The notes: generated from the sequence alone by a model not told the origin. A stretch of DNA of 64,000 nucleotides from Thalassoglobus neptunius (GCF_007859735.1 NZ_SIHI01000014.1:1-64000); one strand, 5' to 3'. Positions 7,383 through 15,680 are shown, counted from the first letter of the stretch. Numbers and translations are program-made.

Positions 7383-9164
7383 TCATCGAAGCGACTGTTG
7401 CGTCGACGTGTCTTTCGGCAAGTTCTTGATCACCTCCAGACCGAGCAGATAGTCAGCACGCTGTTCACAGAACTGCTTTAACTCGCCATTCTTCATATCG
7501 GTTGCACGTTGAAATTCTTCGAACGAAGCCAGTTTTCGCGTGTCCTGTCGAACCTCGCGCTCAATCAGTTTACGGGATGAATCGACATGCGGTCCCAGGT
7601 AATCCCAATCGAGATACTTCGCCGCAATGAGACGGACATACTGCAGGTAACGGGTTCGTAGTTCTTCGTTGGCGAGAAGCTTACTTCTCAGAGGAAACCG
7701 ATCGCTGTCGAGTCCAACGAGTGGATCGAGCGTCACGCTTGGTCGTTCTCCACCACCGGGAGGACCAAACCCTCGCCCGCTTCGCCCGCGACCTTCTCGA
7801 TCTTCGAATCCGGGAGGAGGTCCACCATCCTCAGGTCCACCGAATCCGCGTCGGTCACCAAACTGATCTCCACGCCCCCTCTGTCGATCACCATCACGTG
7901 GACCGCGATCTCGAAAATCAGGACGCCCAGGGCCATCTCCACCAGGAGGGCCGAACCCCAGGAATCCACCATCCGGAGGGCCACCGGGACCTCGTCCCTG
8001 ATGATCATGGAATGCTTCGTTCATATCGTGTGGGAGAATATGGAACTTGCCATCTCGATCCTGATAGATGTTGTAATCGCTGGCTCGTGTCCAATATCCG
8101 TCGCTGTTCACGAGAGCCACATCGACCGCAAGAAACCAGAGGACACCATCGATATCGAGAATCCCCTCGAGTTTCTCCGGAAGGTCCTGTTGAGGCGTGG
8201 TGTTGAGCACTTTGCAGAGATGAATCAGATCTCGCCAGGCATCTTCATCGTCATTCGATTTCATTTCGTAGCGTTCACGGTAAGGTTCGATCTCTTCTCC
8301 GAGATACCTCAGACCTGCATCGCCATTCGGACTTCCACTCACTTTCCAGCGAGTCCCTTTCTTGGTGTCGTAAAAATCTTTGAGGAAGTCTTTATTGAAC
8401 TGTTGTGAGTTCGCATAAATTCCCCAACTGCGGCCGTTAATGACCACCTTCATGAAGTTAACTTTGGGAGTGGCAAGCTTTTCACCAGCGATGTGTGAGT
8501 ACAACAACGAACTCATCATCGAAGCATCACCGTTGCAGTTCAGCAGATTCATTGTTCGGTATCCGTTCAGACGCTGCTTGTCATGAATGAAATCGATCGA
8601 CAAATTCAGCGACCGCTTGCTTCCTTCCGGGATCATGAAGAACGAAGACGACCCGCGAAAACTGACGCCGATTTCAGGATAGGTTTCCTCGTCAACAATC
8701 AGAGTCGCTGGGATCTCAACATCGGTCGGCTTAAACGCAGCCATTTCCTGTTCCCAGTCATCACTTTCGAACTCAATGAACAGCGTTCGCAGCACATTGG
8801 GATCATACAAGTCCGCATCTTCAATCACGTCAACATTGTTCACATTCACGCGGGGACCCGGAGATCCTTCTGGCCGCCCTCCCCGTCCGCGACCGCCACC
8901 CGGAGGACCACCTGGAGGGCCACCGAAACCGCCGGGACCACCACGTCGATTCCCTCCCATTGTCTCCCGCATTCTCTCCATTGCCCGGAGCGCTGCCTTC
9001 CGCTCATCCGCGTTGAGCCAGCCATCTCCATTCGCATCAAATCTGTCGACGAGTTCGATGTCCGGGGCATTGGGACCGCCCGGTGGTTGTGCTTGTAAAT
9101 TCGAAACCGACAAGCCAACCGCAAGGGTCAGCAACGGAACAACATAAGTGCGCAGTGGAATCAT
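7383..9164 (-). CDS. Secreted CotH kinase-like protein with EF-hand and Gly/Pro/Arg-rich insert
   Basis: From the ATG at 9162-9164 the protein has 593 residues. It starts with a signal peptide (about 1-26, ending LQAQ), then an EF-hand loop DANGDGWLNADE (about 43-54), a Gly/Pro/Arg low-complexity linker (about 75-105), and the CotH domain. CotH proteins are atypical secreted kinases: Bacillus CotH phosphorylates spore-coat proteins. The domain contains VSFRGSSS, the RSLNLS strand, a long central helical part, and YNIYQDRDGKFHILPHDMN, the likely metal/nucleotide-binding end. A second low-complexity stretch full of RG, GPP and FG interrupts the domain after this motif. An upstream in-frame start would place 26 extra residues before the signal peptide and is less likely. 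Together with the DUF4956 gene it forms a familiar pair. Confidence 0.83.
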   Translation of the reverse strand: MIPLRTYVVPLLTLAVGLSVSNLQAQPPGGPNAPDIELVDRFDANGDGWLNADERKAALRAMERMRETMGGNRRGGPGGFGGPPGGPPGGGRGRGGRPEGSPGPRVNVNNVDVIEDADLYDPNVLRTLFIEFESDDWEQEMAAFKPTDVEIPATLIVDEETYPEIGVSFRGSSSFFMIPEGSKRSLNLSIDFIHDKQRLNGYRTMNLLNCNGDASMMSSLLYSHIAGEKLATPKVNFMKVVINGRSWGIYANSQQFNKDFLKDFYDTKKGTRWKVSGSPNGDAGLRYLGEEIEPYRERYEMKSNDDEDAWRDLIHLCKVLNTTPQQDLPEKLEGILDIDGVLWFLAVDVALVNSDGYWTRASDYNIYQDRDGKFHILPHDMNEAFHDHQGRGPGGPPDGGFLGFGPPGGDGPGRPDFRDRGPRDGDRQRGRGDQFGDRRGFGGPEDGGPPPGFEDREGRGRSGRGFGPPGGGERPSVTLDPLVGLDSDRFPLRSKLLANEELRTRYLQYVRLIAAKYLDWDYLGPHVDSSRKLIEREVRQDTRKLASFEEFQRATDMKNGELKQFCEQRADYLLGLEVIKNLPKDTSTQQSLR

Positions 9165-9452
9165 GGAAAACCATTCTGAGAGTGGATGGAATGCGTGCAT
9201 CGAGCAGCGAAATCGACTCAAGTCGAACGCAGAGGATTTCAAACGCTTCGTTTGCCGACGAACATCAAAGTCACCAAATCAGACGTTGATATCCGCAAGG
9301 CATCTCGTGAAGACGATTCCTGAAGATGCTCCAGGACGCGAGATTCGCAGGATTGGCGCAGGAGCACCCGAGTTGCGAGCGAGACAGCAATCTCGTCTTC
9401 GTCTTCAGTATGTAAACGCAATCCAAGCCAGAAAGTTTCGACCGCCACCCTG
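9165..9452. other. Intergenic region upstream of the CotH gene
   Basis: This stretch contains no recognisable gene. It marks the boundary between the housekeeping-like genes on the left and the accessory island on the right. It should hold the promoter of the CotH gene, but none was identified. Confidence 0.35.
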
Positions 9453-9479
9453 AAAAAAAGAAGATTTCATGAAATCTTC
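9453..9479 (-). terminator. Intrinsic terminator for the RHS remnant
   Basis: A perfect 20-base palindrome, GAAGATTTCATGAAATCTTC (9460-9479), is followed on the minus strand by seven T residues. It lies about 110 bases past the stop codon of the RHS fragment and is oriented correctly to end its transcript. The stem is A/T-rich, so it may be a moderate terminator. Confidence 0.6.
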
Positions 9480-9585
9480 AAGATTCGTGACGAATGCGCA
9501 GCCACTGCCCCCAAAGAAATCACCCCACAACTCAGCTCAACGCCACTCACTTCCCCGACAACAAGGTCGCCAGGGTGCCATGCCC

Positions 9586-9945
9586 TCAAGTTCTTTCTGC
9601 AATGCCACCCAGCCTGGGATCATCGCTGGTCCATCTTTTCTGCTTGACAGAATACTTGCGTGGGCCGATCGAGTAGATCGAGCCGGGACCGGCGTGGGGG
9701 TCGTTGTAGTAAGCGTTCAACTGGCCTTTGTAGATATGGGCGTTGGGAGTGGTTCCGGTGGTGCTGCGTTCTTCACCCCAGGCATCCACAACGTAGCGAT
9801 CGGTTTCGACGTTGGTGTTGTCGGTGAGTGCCATCGTGTTGGCGGTGCCGTCGAAGTGGTAGAAGGTGGAAGTGCTCTCTCGCTGCTGGCTGACCATCTG
9901 AGCATACACCGCTGGAACGTAGGTCAGTGCGGTGCTGTTCTTTAT
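9586..9945 (-). pseudogene. Orphan RHS core tip fragment
   Basis: On the minus strand the frame from about 9945 reads into TALTYVPAVYAQMVSQQ and then FYHFDG, DAWGEE, YKGQL and DPRLGGIAERT before a stop at 9586. This is the end of the RHS repeat core, paralogous to the start of the RHS toxin gene at 10703-12169, which has FYHFNG, DAWGKL and YKGEF at matching places. There are no upstream RHS repeats, and the usual RxxxPxGxxN-type end of the core and a toxin domain are missing. Its C-terminal codons contain a 26-base sequence that recurs at 13914-13939. It looks like a displaced or decayed RHS tip rather than a functional gene. Confidence 0.65.
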
Positions 9946-10229
9946 CGCACGGCAAATCGCTCACGCACTCAGAGGAAAGCCGTCAGTCAGCCCAAGCGTA
10001 GATACCAGCATGAAGGCGTTTCACGAATGGCTGGCAGAGTGAGAGCAGCGGCAACGGGAAGGGCTGATGCCGGGCAGCGATAGCAGACTCAAGGAGATGT
10101 CACCAGCGAAACCGTTGCCGAAGGACTCAGCATTCAACAAGAGATGGAAGCAGAAGCCCAAGCCATTGCCAGCAGCCGCGCCCTTGTTCAAACCGTGGAC
10201 GCCTGCACAACCGGCCAACTTGCAACCCC
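9946..10229. other. Unassigned stretch between the RHS remnant and the immunity gene
   Basis: About 280 bases with no recognisable product. A plus-strand frame rich in Pro, Ala and Lys is open here, but it has no ribosome-binding site or known motif. It may be decayed RHS-associated DNA. Confidence 0.3.
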
Positions 10230-10691
10230 TCAAACCTGCACAGCCTGCGAAGCAAATAGGCGCCCCTTTCCGTCTGTTTCGATTATCCCATCAGTGAAAA
10301 TGAGCGTCCCGTCTTCACTTCTTTCCACACCCAATAGCAATCTGCAACCGGGAGCTTTCCAAATCAACGTGTCGAGATTGCGAATCATGAGTTCGAATGG
10401 TCCTAACACACTTGCAACAGTTTCTGAATAGACCAGCAACGCCAATGTGCATTTTCCGGCCAAAGTTCCCTTCGCCCACAAGGCCGCTTCATCGTCGGTA
10501 GAATTAGCCCAATCCAGTGTTTTGTAACGCACGTTTTCCCAGTCGATGATTGAAGTTGTCGCCATCGATTGAATTGGGAAGTGGTTCTCCAAATAGTGAA
10601 ATGCCAATTGTGCGAATTCGGCTGGCAATACTTCCAGGCCACTGGAGTGAACCAAACCACGAACATGCTCCTCGTCAACAAAGCTGCTCAT
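10230..10691 (-). CDS. Probable immunity protein for the adjacent RHS toxin
   Basis: The 153-residue protein is soluble and has no signal peptide. It begins 11 bases after the stop codon of the RHS toxin gene and has an excellent Shine-Dalgarno sequence (AGGAGG seven bases before the ATG), so it is efficiently translated from the same transcript. Position, size and soluble character fit an immunity protein that neutralises the toxin in the producing cell. I do not recognise its family. The sequence mixes an acidic N-terminal half with a C-terminal half of beta character (for example LIFTDGIIETDGKG near residue 130). The function is inferred from position only. Confidence 0.6.
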   Translation of the reverse strand: MSSFVDEEHVRGLVHSSGLEVLPAEFAQLAFHYLENHFPIQSMATTSIIDWENVRYKTLDWANSTDDEAALWAKGTLAGKCTLALLVYSETVASVLGPFELMIRNLDTLIWKAPGCRLLLGVERSEDGTLIFTDGIIETDGKGRLFASQAVQV

Positions 10692-10702
10692 CGTTAAACC
10701 TC

Positions 10703-12169
10703 CTAATTACCAAAGCCATGCTTGAGCAGTTCGATGTATTCATGCCATGTACCGCCCACGATCTCAACAGCACCGTAGAGCCAGTCCTTCCGTTTAGTTC
10801 CACCGGTTCGATCCCACCAGTTGACGTGGTATCCCTTCTTTGGGTCCCAGTCCAACCGCCATCCACGGAGTCCGTCTTTTGACTGCCTGCCAACAACCCA
10901 CCCCTTTTGAGGTCCAACGTCCGAAACAAACTGAACCGAGTCGTCGCCGAGGCCAGCAAGTTCGGCCGCACGACGCCGAGCTGCAAGCGAATCACCTACT
11001 GATTCAAGGTGTTCGGTGCCTTTCTTTAGTCCTCTTGCTGCCGCACTTTTTTGGGCTTTCCTCCAAGCCCAAAATCCTAACGGTGAAGCAGCGAGCAACG
11101 CTTGCCAGTATTCCTCTTCTCCAACGTGGTACGAAGTGGTGACGGCCCAGCCGGCGGGGCTCCATTCGATGATACCCTCGACGTACATTTGTGCAAGGAT
11201 CGCCGACTGCGCAGCACCAGTTTGAATGCCGGCTTCGTATGACTTCAAGGTCTGTTTGAATTCAGAATCTGAGAAGTCCGGATTGAGAAGCCGTGACATC
11301 AGGGCCTTCCGCATCCCGTATGATGCATCCCCGAATGATTGAACGAGTTCCTCGTAGAGTAGCTGCGCTGCGACAACGACGTTGGCAGTTGGTGTACCGT
11401 CGAACAGATTGTCGTCTAACTGGATCTTGAACGAATTCGTGTTCCGGTCCCAATCAGTGTCCGAGTATCCTGACAACTGCCAGAGGTCCTCGACAACAAT
11501 GGTCTTCCCGGTGGAATGCCACGCCTTCAAAAGTGTTACAGCGTCATTGCCGTGTGTCAGGACGAACAAGGACAGAATCTGCCGTTCCTGTTCTCGGGTA
11601 ATCCCCTGGATGTGGCGAGTTTCTCCGTAAATGAGGGATTTCTGTTCGGCTGTCAGTTCCGGGTACTCCAGCATTCCACTCGGATCGGTGGCGTTGACTG
11701 GGTTATTTGAAACGTATAGATACTGGTCTCCGTTCGATTCGATCGGATCTTCGCTTTTGAATCGCCCTGACAGAGCATCGTATGGGCGATTTGGCAATTG
11801 GTAGATCGAATCGCCAGGTCCGGCGTCGGGGTCGCGGTGGTAGGCGAGGAATTCCCCTTTGTAGATGTTGGCGTTGGCAGTCGTGCCGGTGGAACTGCGG
11901 AGTTTACCCCAGGCGTCAAGAGTGTACTCATCCGTCGTCGTTTCCGAGGCGTCGGTCAATTCGCTCGTGTCGTGGATACCGTTGAAGTGATAGAAACTCG
12001 AAGCGGCATCGCGATGCTGGCTCACCAGATGCGCGTACGGGAGTGGGATGTAAGTGAATTCCGCTTCGACGGTTCCGAGATCATCCCGTTCCTGGAGCAC
12101 ATTGTTTCCGTCGTACGCTTTTCGAATCGCCTCGGACACCGTGCACTCCTTTGCGTTGATGAACCGCAA
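10703..12169 (-). CDS. RHS tip with C-terminal polymorphic toxin domain, lacking the RHS repeats
   Basis: The frame opens at a TTG (12167-12169) and gives 488 residues. Residues about 17-135 match the last part of an RHS core: YDGNNVLQERDD, then SFYHFNG, TDEYTLDAWGKL, YKGEF and NPVNATDPSG. An alpha-helical pre-toxin linker follows, with SPAGWAVTTSYHVG near 345. The last hundred residues form a distinct domain ending in RLDWDPKKGYHVNWWD (about 438-453) and a Gly/Lys-rich tail; this resembles the compact nuclease-like tips of polymorphic toxins, but I cannot name the family. The long N-terminal shell that normally encloses such a tip is missing and no ATG start or good ribosome-binding site is seen. 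The 5' part is therefore probably lost, and the cassette may serve as a donor tip or be inactive. The immunity gene is intact downstream. Confidence 0.65.
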   Translation of the reverse strand: MRFINAKECTVSEAIRKAYDGNNVLQERDDLGTVEAEFTYIPLPYAHLVSQHRDAASSFYHFNGIHDTSELTDASETTTDEYTLDAWGKLRSSTGTTANANIYKGEFLAYHRDPDAGPGDSIYQLPNRPYDALSGRFKSEDPIESNGDQYLYVSNNPVNATDPSGMLEYPELTAEQKSLIYGETRHIQGITREQERQILSLFVLTHGNDAVTLLKAWHSTGKTIVVEDLWQLSGYSDTDWDRNTNSFKIQLDDNLFDGTPTANVVVAAQLLYEELVQSFGDASYGMRKALMSRLLNPDFSDSEFKQTLKSYEAGIQTGAAQSAILAQMYVEGIIEWSPAGWAVTTSYHVGEEEYWQALLAASPLGFWAWRKAQKSAAARGLKKGTEHLESVGDSLAARRRAAELAGLGDDSVQFVSDVGPQKGWVVGRQSKDGLRGWRLDWDPKKGYHVNWWDRTGGTKRKDWLYGAVEIVGGTWHEYIELLKHGFGN

Positions 12170-12224
12170 AGTGTGAACAAAACCAGACTTTCACAAAACC
12201 TCAGTTTCCGGATAGCCTCTCAGT
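12170..12224. other. Junction of two 5'-truncated genes facing away from each other
   Basis: On the left, the RHS gene loses its 5' part. On the right, a sulfatase gene begins in mid-domain. Only about 55 bases separate the two homologies, with a stop codon at 12213-12215 in the sulfatase frame. This is a recombination or deletion scar. No insertion-sequence end was recognised at the join. Confidence 0.5.
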
Positions 12225-13349
12225 CTTCCAAAGTTGCTCAGTGACGCCGGCTATTTCACCCTGCTCACTGGGAAGTGGCATATCGGCGAGTCGGAAGGTA
12301 TGCGCCCGCACGACGTCGGCTTTGATGAATTCTACGGATACTACCCGGCTCAAAAAGAGATCTCTCAGCGTGTCGACGCCCGGCGCTTTCCCGGCCTCGT
12401 TCTCAACCCAGACCGCCTCGCCGCATTCGAAGCGGTCGGACCTTCGGATTATCTCACACATGGCTTTAAGGGAGGTCGCACCGAGGAACTACAGCAGATC
12501 ATGTCAACGGAGGACATGAGTAAGGCAGATCAGGTGCTAGCAGACTTCACTGTGAAGCGAATCGAAGAACTCGCTGCCGGGGAAAAGCCGTTCTTTATCG
12601 AGCACTGTATTATGAAAGTCCACTGCGACAACTTTCCCCACCCTGATTATGTCGGCAAGAGTGAAGCGATGTACCCCTACAAAGACAGCATTCACGAGGT
12701 GGACGCCCAGGTCGGCGAAATCATGAAGGCGCTCGACGACACCGGGGTTCTAGAAAACACGCTGGTCTTCTTCACTTCGGACAATGGCCCGCAAATGGAC
12801 GGTTGGCCCGATGCAGGATACACGCCGTTCCGCGGTGCGAAGGGGACGACTTGGGAGGGCGGCGTCCGCGTTCCGGGCATCGCCTACTGGAAAGGTATGA
12901 TCGCACCTGGCCGCACGAGCGACGGGTTATTCGATCTAATGGATCTTTTTGGCGTCAGCCTCAAACTCGCTGGTATCAGCACCGATGCGCTGCCGGATGG
13001 AAGATACTACGATTTTATAGACCAGACCTCTTTCCTGCTCACCGATGGCGGTCGATCAAGCCGTGAAGCCGTTTACTTTTGGTGGGGCAAGGAACTTATG
13101 GCGTGCCGCATGAAGGAGTATAAGGTCCACGTAAAGGTCGTGATGGCCCAAGCCCCGCACATGCATATCGACCTCGCAACCGTTCACGACGTCGGACTCG
13201 CCCCATGGTTCTTCAACCTCTACCTTGACCCAAAGGAAGAAATGACCGTTGGACATCGCCTGGACCCATGGATGGCGACTGTGCTCGGCAAGCTAAAAGC
13301 CCATGGTGCCACCTTCAAGAAGTACCCAGCCAAGGATATCGGACTGTGA
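12225..13349 (+). pseudogene. Sulfatase, N-terminally truncated (catalytic Cys/Ser motif missing)
   Basis: The open frame encodes a sulfatase of the alkaline phosphatase superfamily starting in mid-domain. The second sulfatase signature is present near the start (GYFTLLTGKWHIG), followed by the domain end with FFTSDNGPQ (about 185 residues in), the typical GAKGTTWEGGVRVP and the C-terminal subdomain. The first 100 or so residues, including the CxPSR-type motif that becomes formylglycine and the first metal ligands, are missing, so no activity is expected. A TTG at 12234 could start translation, but homology already extends a few codons further upstream (LPKLLSDAGY). The remainder has no frameshift, which suggests a recent truncation. 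Planctomycetes carry many sulfatases for algal polysaccharides. Confidence 0.8.
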
Positions 13350-13417
13350 TACTTACTCACTGACACAGCGAGTCCCGTAGACTGCGACATGTCTTAGAAA
13401 ATCACCAACATATTTGG

Positions 13418-13653
13418 ATGCGCAGCGATCGTCGATCCGAATCCGTGCAAGCGTTCTTCTTCAGAATCGTCACACACAAGCGACGGTCAATTCTGACAAC
13501 GGAAACGGGTCGTCTCGTTGCTTACGTGAAGCGATTGATCGCGTTCGCAACGATCACCCATTTCAGATTGCTGCGATCGTCCTGTTACCGGAGCATTGGC
13601 ACGCAGTCCTTGACCTCCCAGACGGCAACCGTGCCGCGACGAAGAGGACCTGA
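13418..13653 (+). pseudogene. REP-associated tyrosine transposase (RAYT) remnant, frameshifted
   Basis: Two overlapping plus-strand frames together give the first half of a RAYT. One frame supplies FFFRIVTHKRRSILTTETGR, the other continues with LREAIDRVRNDHPFQIAAI and VLLPEHWHAVLDLPDGN. The EHWHAV part is the HUH metal-binding motif of these Y1-type transposases. The shift between frames lies near 13505-13530, and the C-terminal half with the catalytic tyrosine is missing. The element is therefore dead. A perfect inverted repeat follows at once (13656-13692), as expected for a RAYT next to REP-like sequences. Confidence 0.7.
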
Positions 13654-13655
13654 AG

Positions 13656-13692
13656 CGATGTGCGGATGACGTTCATGGTCATCCGCACATCG
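13656..13692. repeat. Perfect 15-bp inverted repeat, REP-like hairpin
   Basis: CGATGTGCGGATGAC (13656-13670) and its exact reverse complement (13678-13692) enclose a 7-base loop. It sits three bases after the RAYT remnant, so it is a good candidate for the REP-type substrate of that transposase. No T-run follows, which argues against a simple terminator. Confidence 0.65.
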
Positions 13693-13784
13693 TTGTGTCA
13701 CATAGGGAGAGTACGCTCCAAACCGGGGACATGCGAACACCTGGCACGGCGATGAATTGGCAAATGCAGAACTTCCTTAACAAA

Positions 13785-13802
13785 GCTGGGACGTGTCCCA
13801 GC
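13785..13802. repeat. 18-base palindrome
   Basis: GCTGGGACGTGTCCCAGC forms an 8-bp stem around a GT centre. It is one of several short palindromes in the 13.65-13.95 kb stretch, which carries no gene and looks like accumulated small repeat elements. Confidence 0.45.
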
Positions 13803-13869
13803 CTACGGGACTTTTCGAGTTCTTCGATGGCCAGAGTGCAACGCCAACTTTACAATCCAACGACGATCA

Positions 13870-13895
13870 AAGCATGCCCACGCGAGCGAGGGCAT
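13870..13895 (+). repeat. 26-nt repeat, left copy flanking the HEPN gene
   Basis: The 26 bases here (AAGCATGCCCACGC...GGGCAT) are found again in inverted orientation at 15821-15846 with one mismatch. Each copy is itself an imperfect hairpin (ATGCCC...GGGCAT). The two copies bracket the ApeA-like gene. Confidence 0.65.
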
Positions 13896-13913
13896 GGCAC
13901 CCATCACCCAAGA

Positions 13914-13939
13914 TCTTTCTACAATGCCTCCCAGCCTGG
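13914..13939 (+). repeat. 26-nt repeat shared with the RHS remnant
   Basis: The sequence TCTTTCT(A/G)CAATGCC(T/A)CCCAG followed by CCTGG is shared with 9592-9617, differing at two of 26 positions. The left copy lies in the last codons of the RHS remnant. The two copies lie at either side of the RHS, sulfatase and RAYT remnants and may mark past recombination or be a dispersed intergenic repeat. Confidence 0.5.
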
Positions 13940-14249
13940 TGTCGACAGCGACAAACGGTTGGTCTTCCGATCAATTGGCCACCGGGACTGGAAACGGATG
14001 ATGATTTTGTCGTCGGATGGTGTTAGAAACCTGACGGTGAAGCATCTTGTTGCTACGCAACCCAGCCGATCTCGGCCGGGCCACCCAGCGGGGCAACTTT
14101 TCACAGGAAGCGAAAATCAGCCAAGCATTCAGGTTTCGCTGCTAACGAACACTGATCAAAAGGACCAACAATCCCTTGCCATTCCTTCCACGGAAGCGGT
14201 GTGGTAGAAACCGAACGATTCCCGTTTGGCACGAACACCCAGAACTAAA

Positions 14250-15680
14250 ATGTCTCAAAACGAACCTGATTCACAAAGTATCGATATCTCCCTATTCCCA
14301 GAAATAATGCCCGAAGACTATCTAGACAAGGAATTGGCATCAGATGAAATCTGGTGGCCACCTCGAACTGATCAGAAAGTAAGGGGGCGACTCGCCTACA
14401 AAGACACAATCAATTTGTCACTTTTCTCAGCCGTGGACACTACAGACGAACCTGTGATTTTCGGCAACTCGAACAAATTTGGCCGATGCACAATCTTTGA
14501 AGCATACAGCAAAGAGAACGACAACCACTCGCTTCCTGCCCCTAGTTCCCGTTTTCAAGCGACGTACGCAATCCTCGGAGTACATTGTGAAAGTCGAGAA
14601 GAACCGATTTTCAACAACATCTCGTTTCACTTTCCGGAGCTTTGTTATTTCCTTGAACATGACGCATTTTCCACCGAACGACATCCTGATGGAAAATCGA
14701 CCACCACATACACGCCTCAGCAAAGTTTTCGCACATCTATTCTAGACGATAGCTGTACTGTCTACATCGGTTCAGGAATGTCTGAACTTGGGGGCGGAAT
14801 GGAATCTCTAACACTTATCCATCGGCCTTCGATTTCTTTCTACTTCAAGTCGCCTGAGTCTTTCAATGGTATATTAAGCCTTTCTGATAAGGTAATACGA
14901 CTGTTTACGCTTCTCCTTGGTAAACGCACTTACCTAACCGAATTTAACTATGCCTGCCCCGACCCAATGATGAGTGAACAGATCTTGCAGCGTCGGTCTC
15001 GACCCCCGAAGCCAGAATGGTGTTTTCCAATCGCACTTCTAAACCGAATTAAAGCTTATTGGCCAAACTTGCTTGAGAAATGGTTGGGAAATGAGGACAT
15101 TCACACAACTGCCCTTCTGTTGCATCATGGAATGTCAGATGAGGGCTTCCTCGAGGATAGGTTTCTCTCGCTTGCACAAGCTTTGGAGACGTACTGCAGA
15201 CTAAATCAGCCAGACAATCAGTATATGGATGAAGATTCTTACCAAAAGATTCAACAAAAGCTTCTGAACTCGTTACCGGAAGCTACTCCCCGGTCATTTC
15301 GACAAAGCTTTACACACAAGCTGAAATTCGCCAATCAGTTTGGACTCAAAAAGCGAATCAAATTGGAACTCGATGGATTAGACGACAAAACGGTTCGATT
15401 GTTCTGTCTGGATAAGTCGAAATTTGCCGACAAGGTTGTGGCGACTCGAAACTGGCTGGTCCATCAGGGGGAAAGAGAACCATCCCAAACATTCAGCAAT
15501 CATGAGCTTTTCCCAGCCGCGATGAGCTTGCAAACGCTCATGCTGATGCTCATCTACAAGTGGCTTGGATGCCCAGAACATGAAGTTCGTCAATGGCTGA
15601 TGGACTCCGATCAACTGAACAAGTTTAACTTGGTGCATCACGAACTACGTAAGGGAAAAATTGTTTCCCCAATTGCCTGA
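14250..15680 (+). CDS. ApeA-like HEPN-domain protein, probable antiphage defence RNase
   Basis: From the ATG at 14250 the protein has 476 residues; a TTG eight codons upstream is also possible. The N-terminal two-thirds is a beta-rich region that fits the ApeA N-terminal domain (for example the segment with FGRCTIFEAYS and the LTLIHRPSISFYF strand). The C-terminal part, about 290-470, is an alpha-helical Apea-like HEPN domain. It contains RNWLVH, Arg400 to His405, which is the RxxxxH motif of HEPN ribonucleases. ApeA proteins are single-gene antiphage systems thought to act by RNA cleavage during infection. The gene is visibly more A/T-rich than its neighbours and is bracketed by inverted 26-nt repeats, both signs of transfer. 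There is no partner gene on either side. Confidence 0.78.
   Translation: MSQNEPDSQSIDISLFPEIMPEDYLDKELASDEIWWPPRTDQKVRGRLAYKDTINLSLFSAVDTTDEPVIFGNSNKFGRCTIFEAYSKENDNHSLPAPSSRFQATYAILGVHCESREEPIFNNISFHFPELCYFLEHDAFSTERHPDGKSTTTYTPQQSFRTSILDDSCTVYIGSGMSELGGGMESLTLIHRPSISFYFKSPESFNGILSLSDKVIRLFTLLLGKRTYLTEFNYACPDPMMSEQILQRRSRPPKPEWCFPIALLNRIKAYWPNLLEKWLGNEDIHTTALLLHHGMSDEGFLEDRFLSLAQALETYCRLNQPDNQYMDEDSYQKIQQKLLNSLPEATPRSFRQSFTHKLKFANQFGLKKRIKLELDGLDDKTVRLFCLDKSKFADKVVATRNWLVHQGEREPSQTFSNHELFPAAMSLQTLMLMLIYKWLGCPEHEVRQWLMDSDQLNKFNLVHHELRKGKIVSPIA

Noticed and set aside
10067-10297. Pro/Ala/Lys-rich plus-strand frame next to the immunity gene
   Set aside because: Composition is biased, it overlaps the immunity gene on the other strand, and there is no start signal.
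13650-13700. Idea that the 13656-13692 hairpin and nearby palindromes are a CRISPR array
   Set aside because: There are no regularly spaced direct repeats and no cas genes in the window.
13793-14207. Open frames in the repeat-rich stretch before the HEPN gene
   Set aside because: They are made up of palindromes and repeat copies, with no coding motif.
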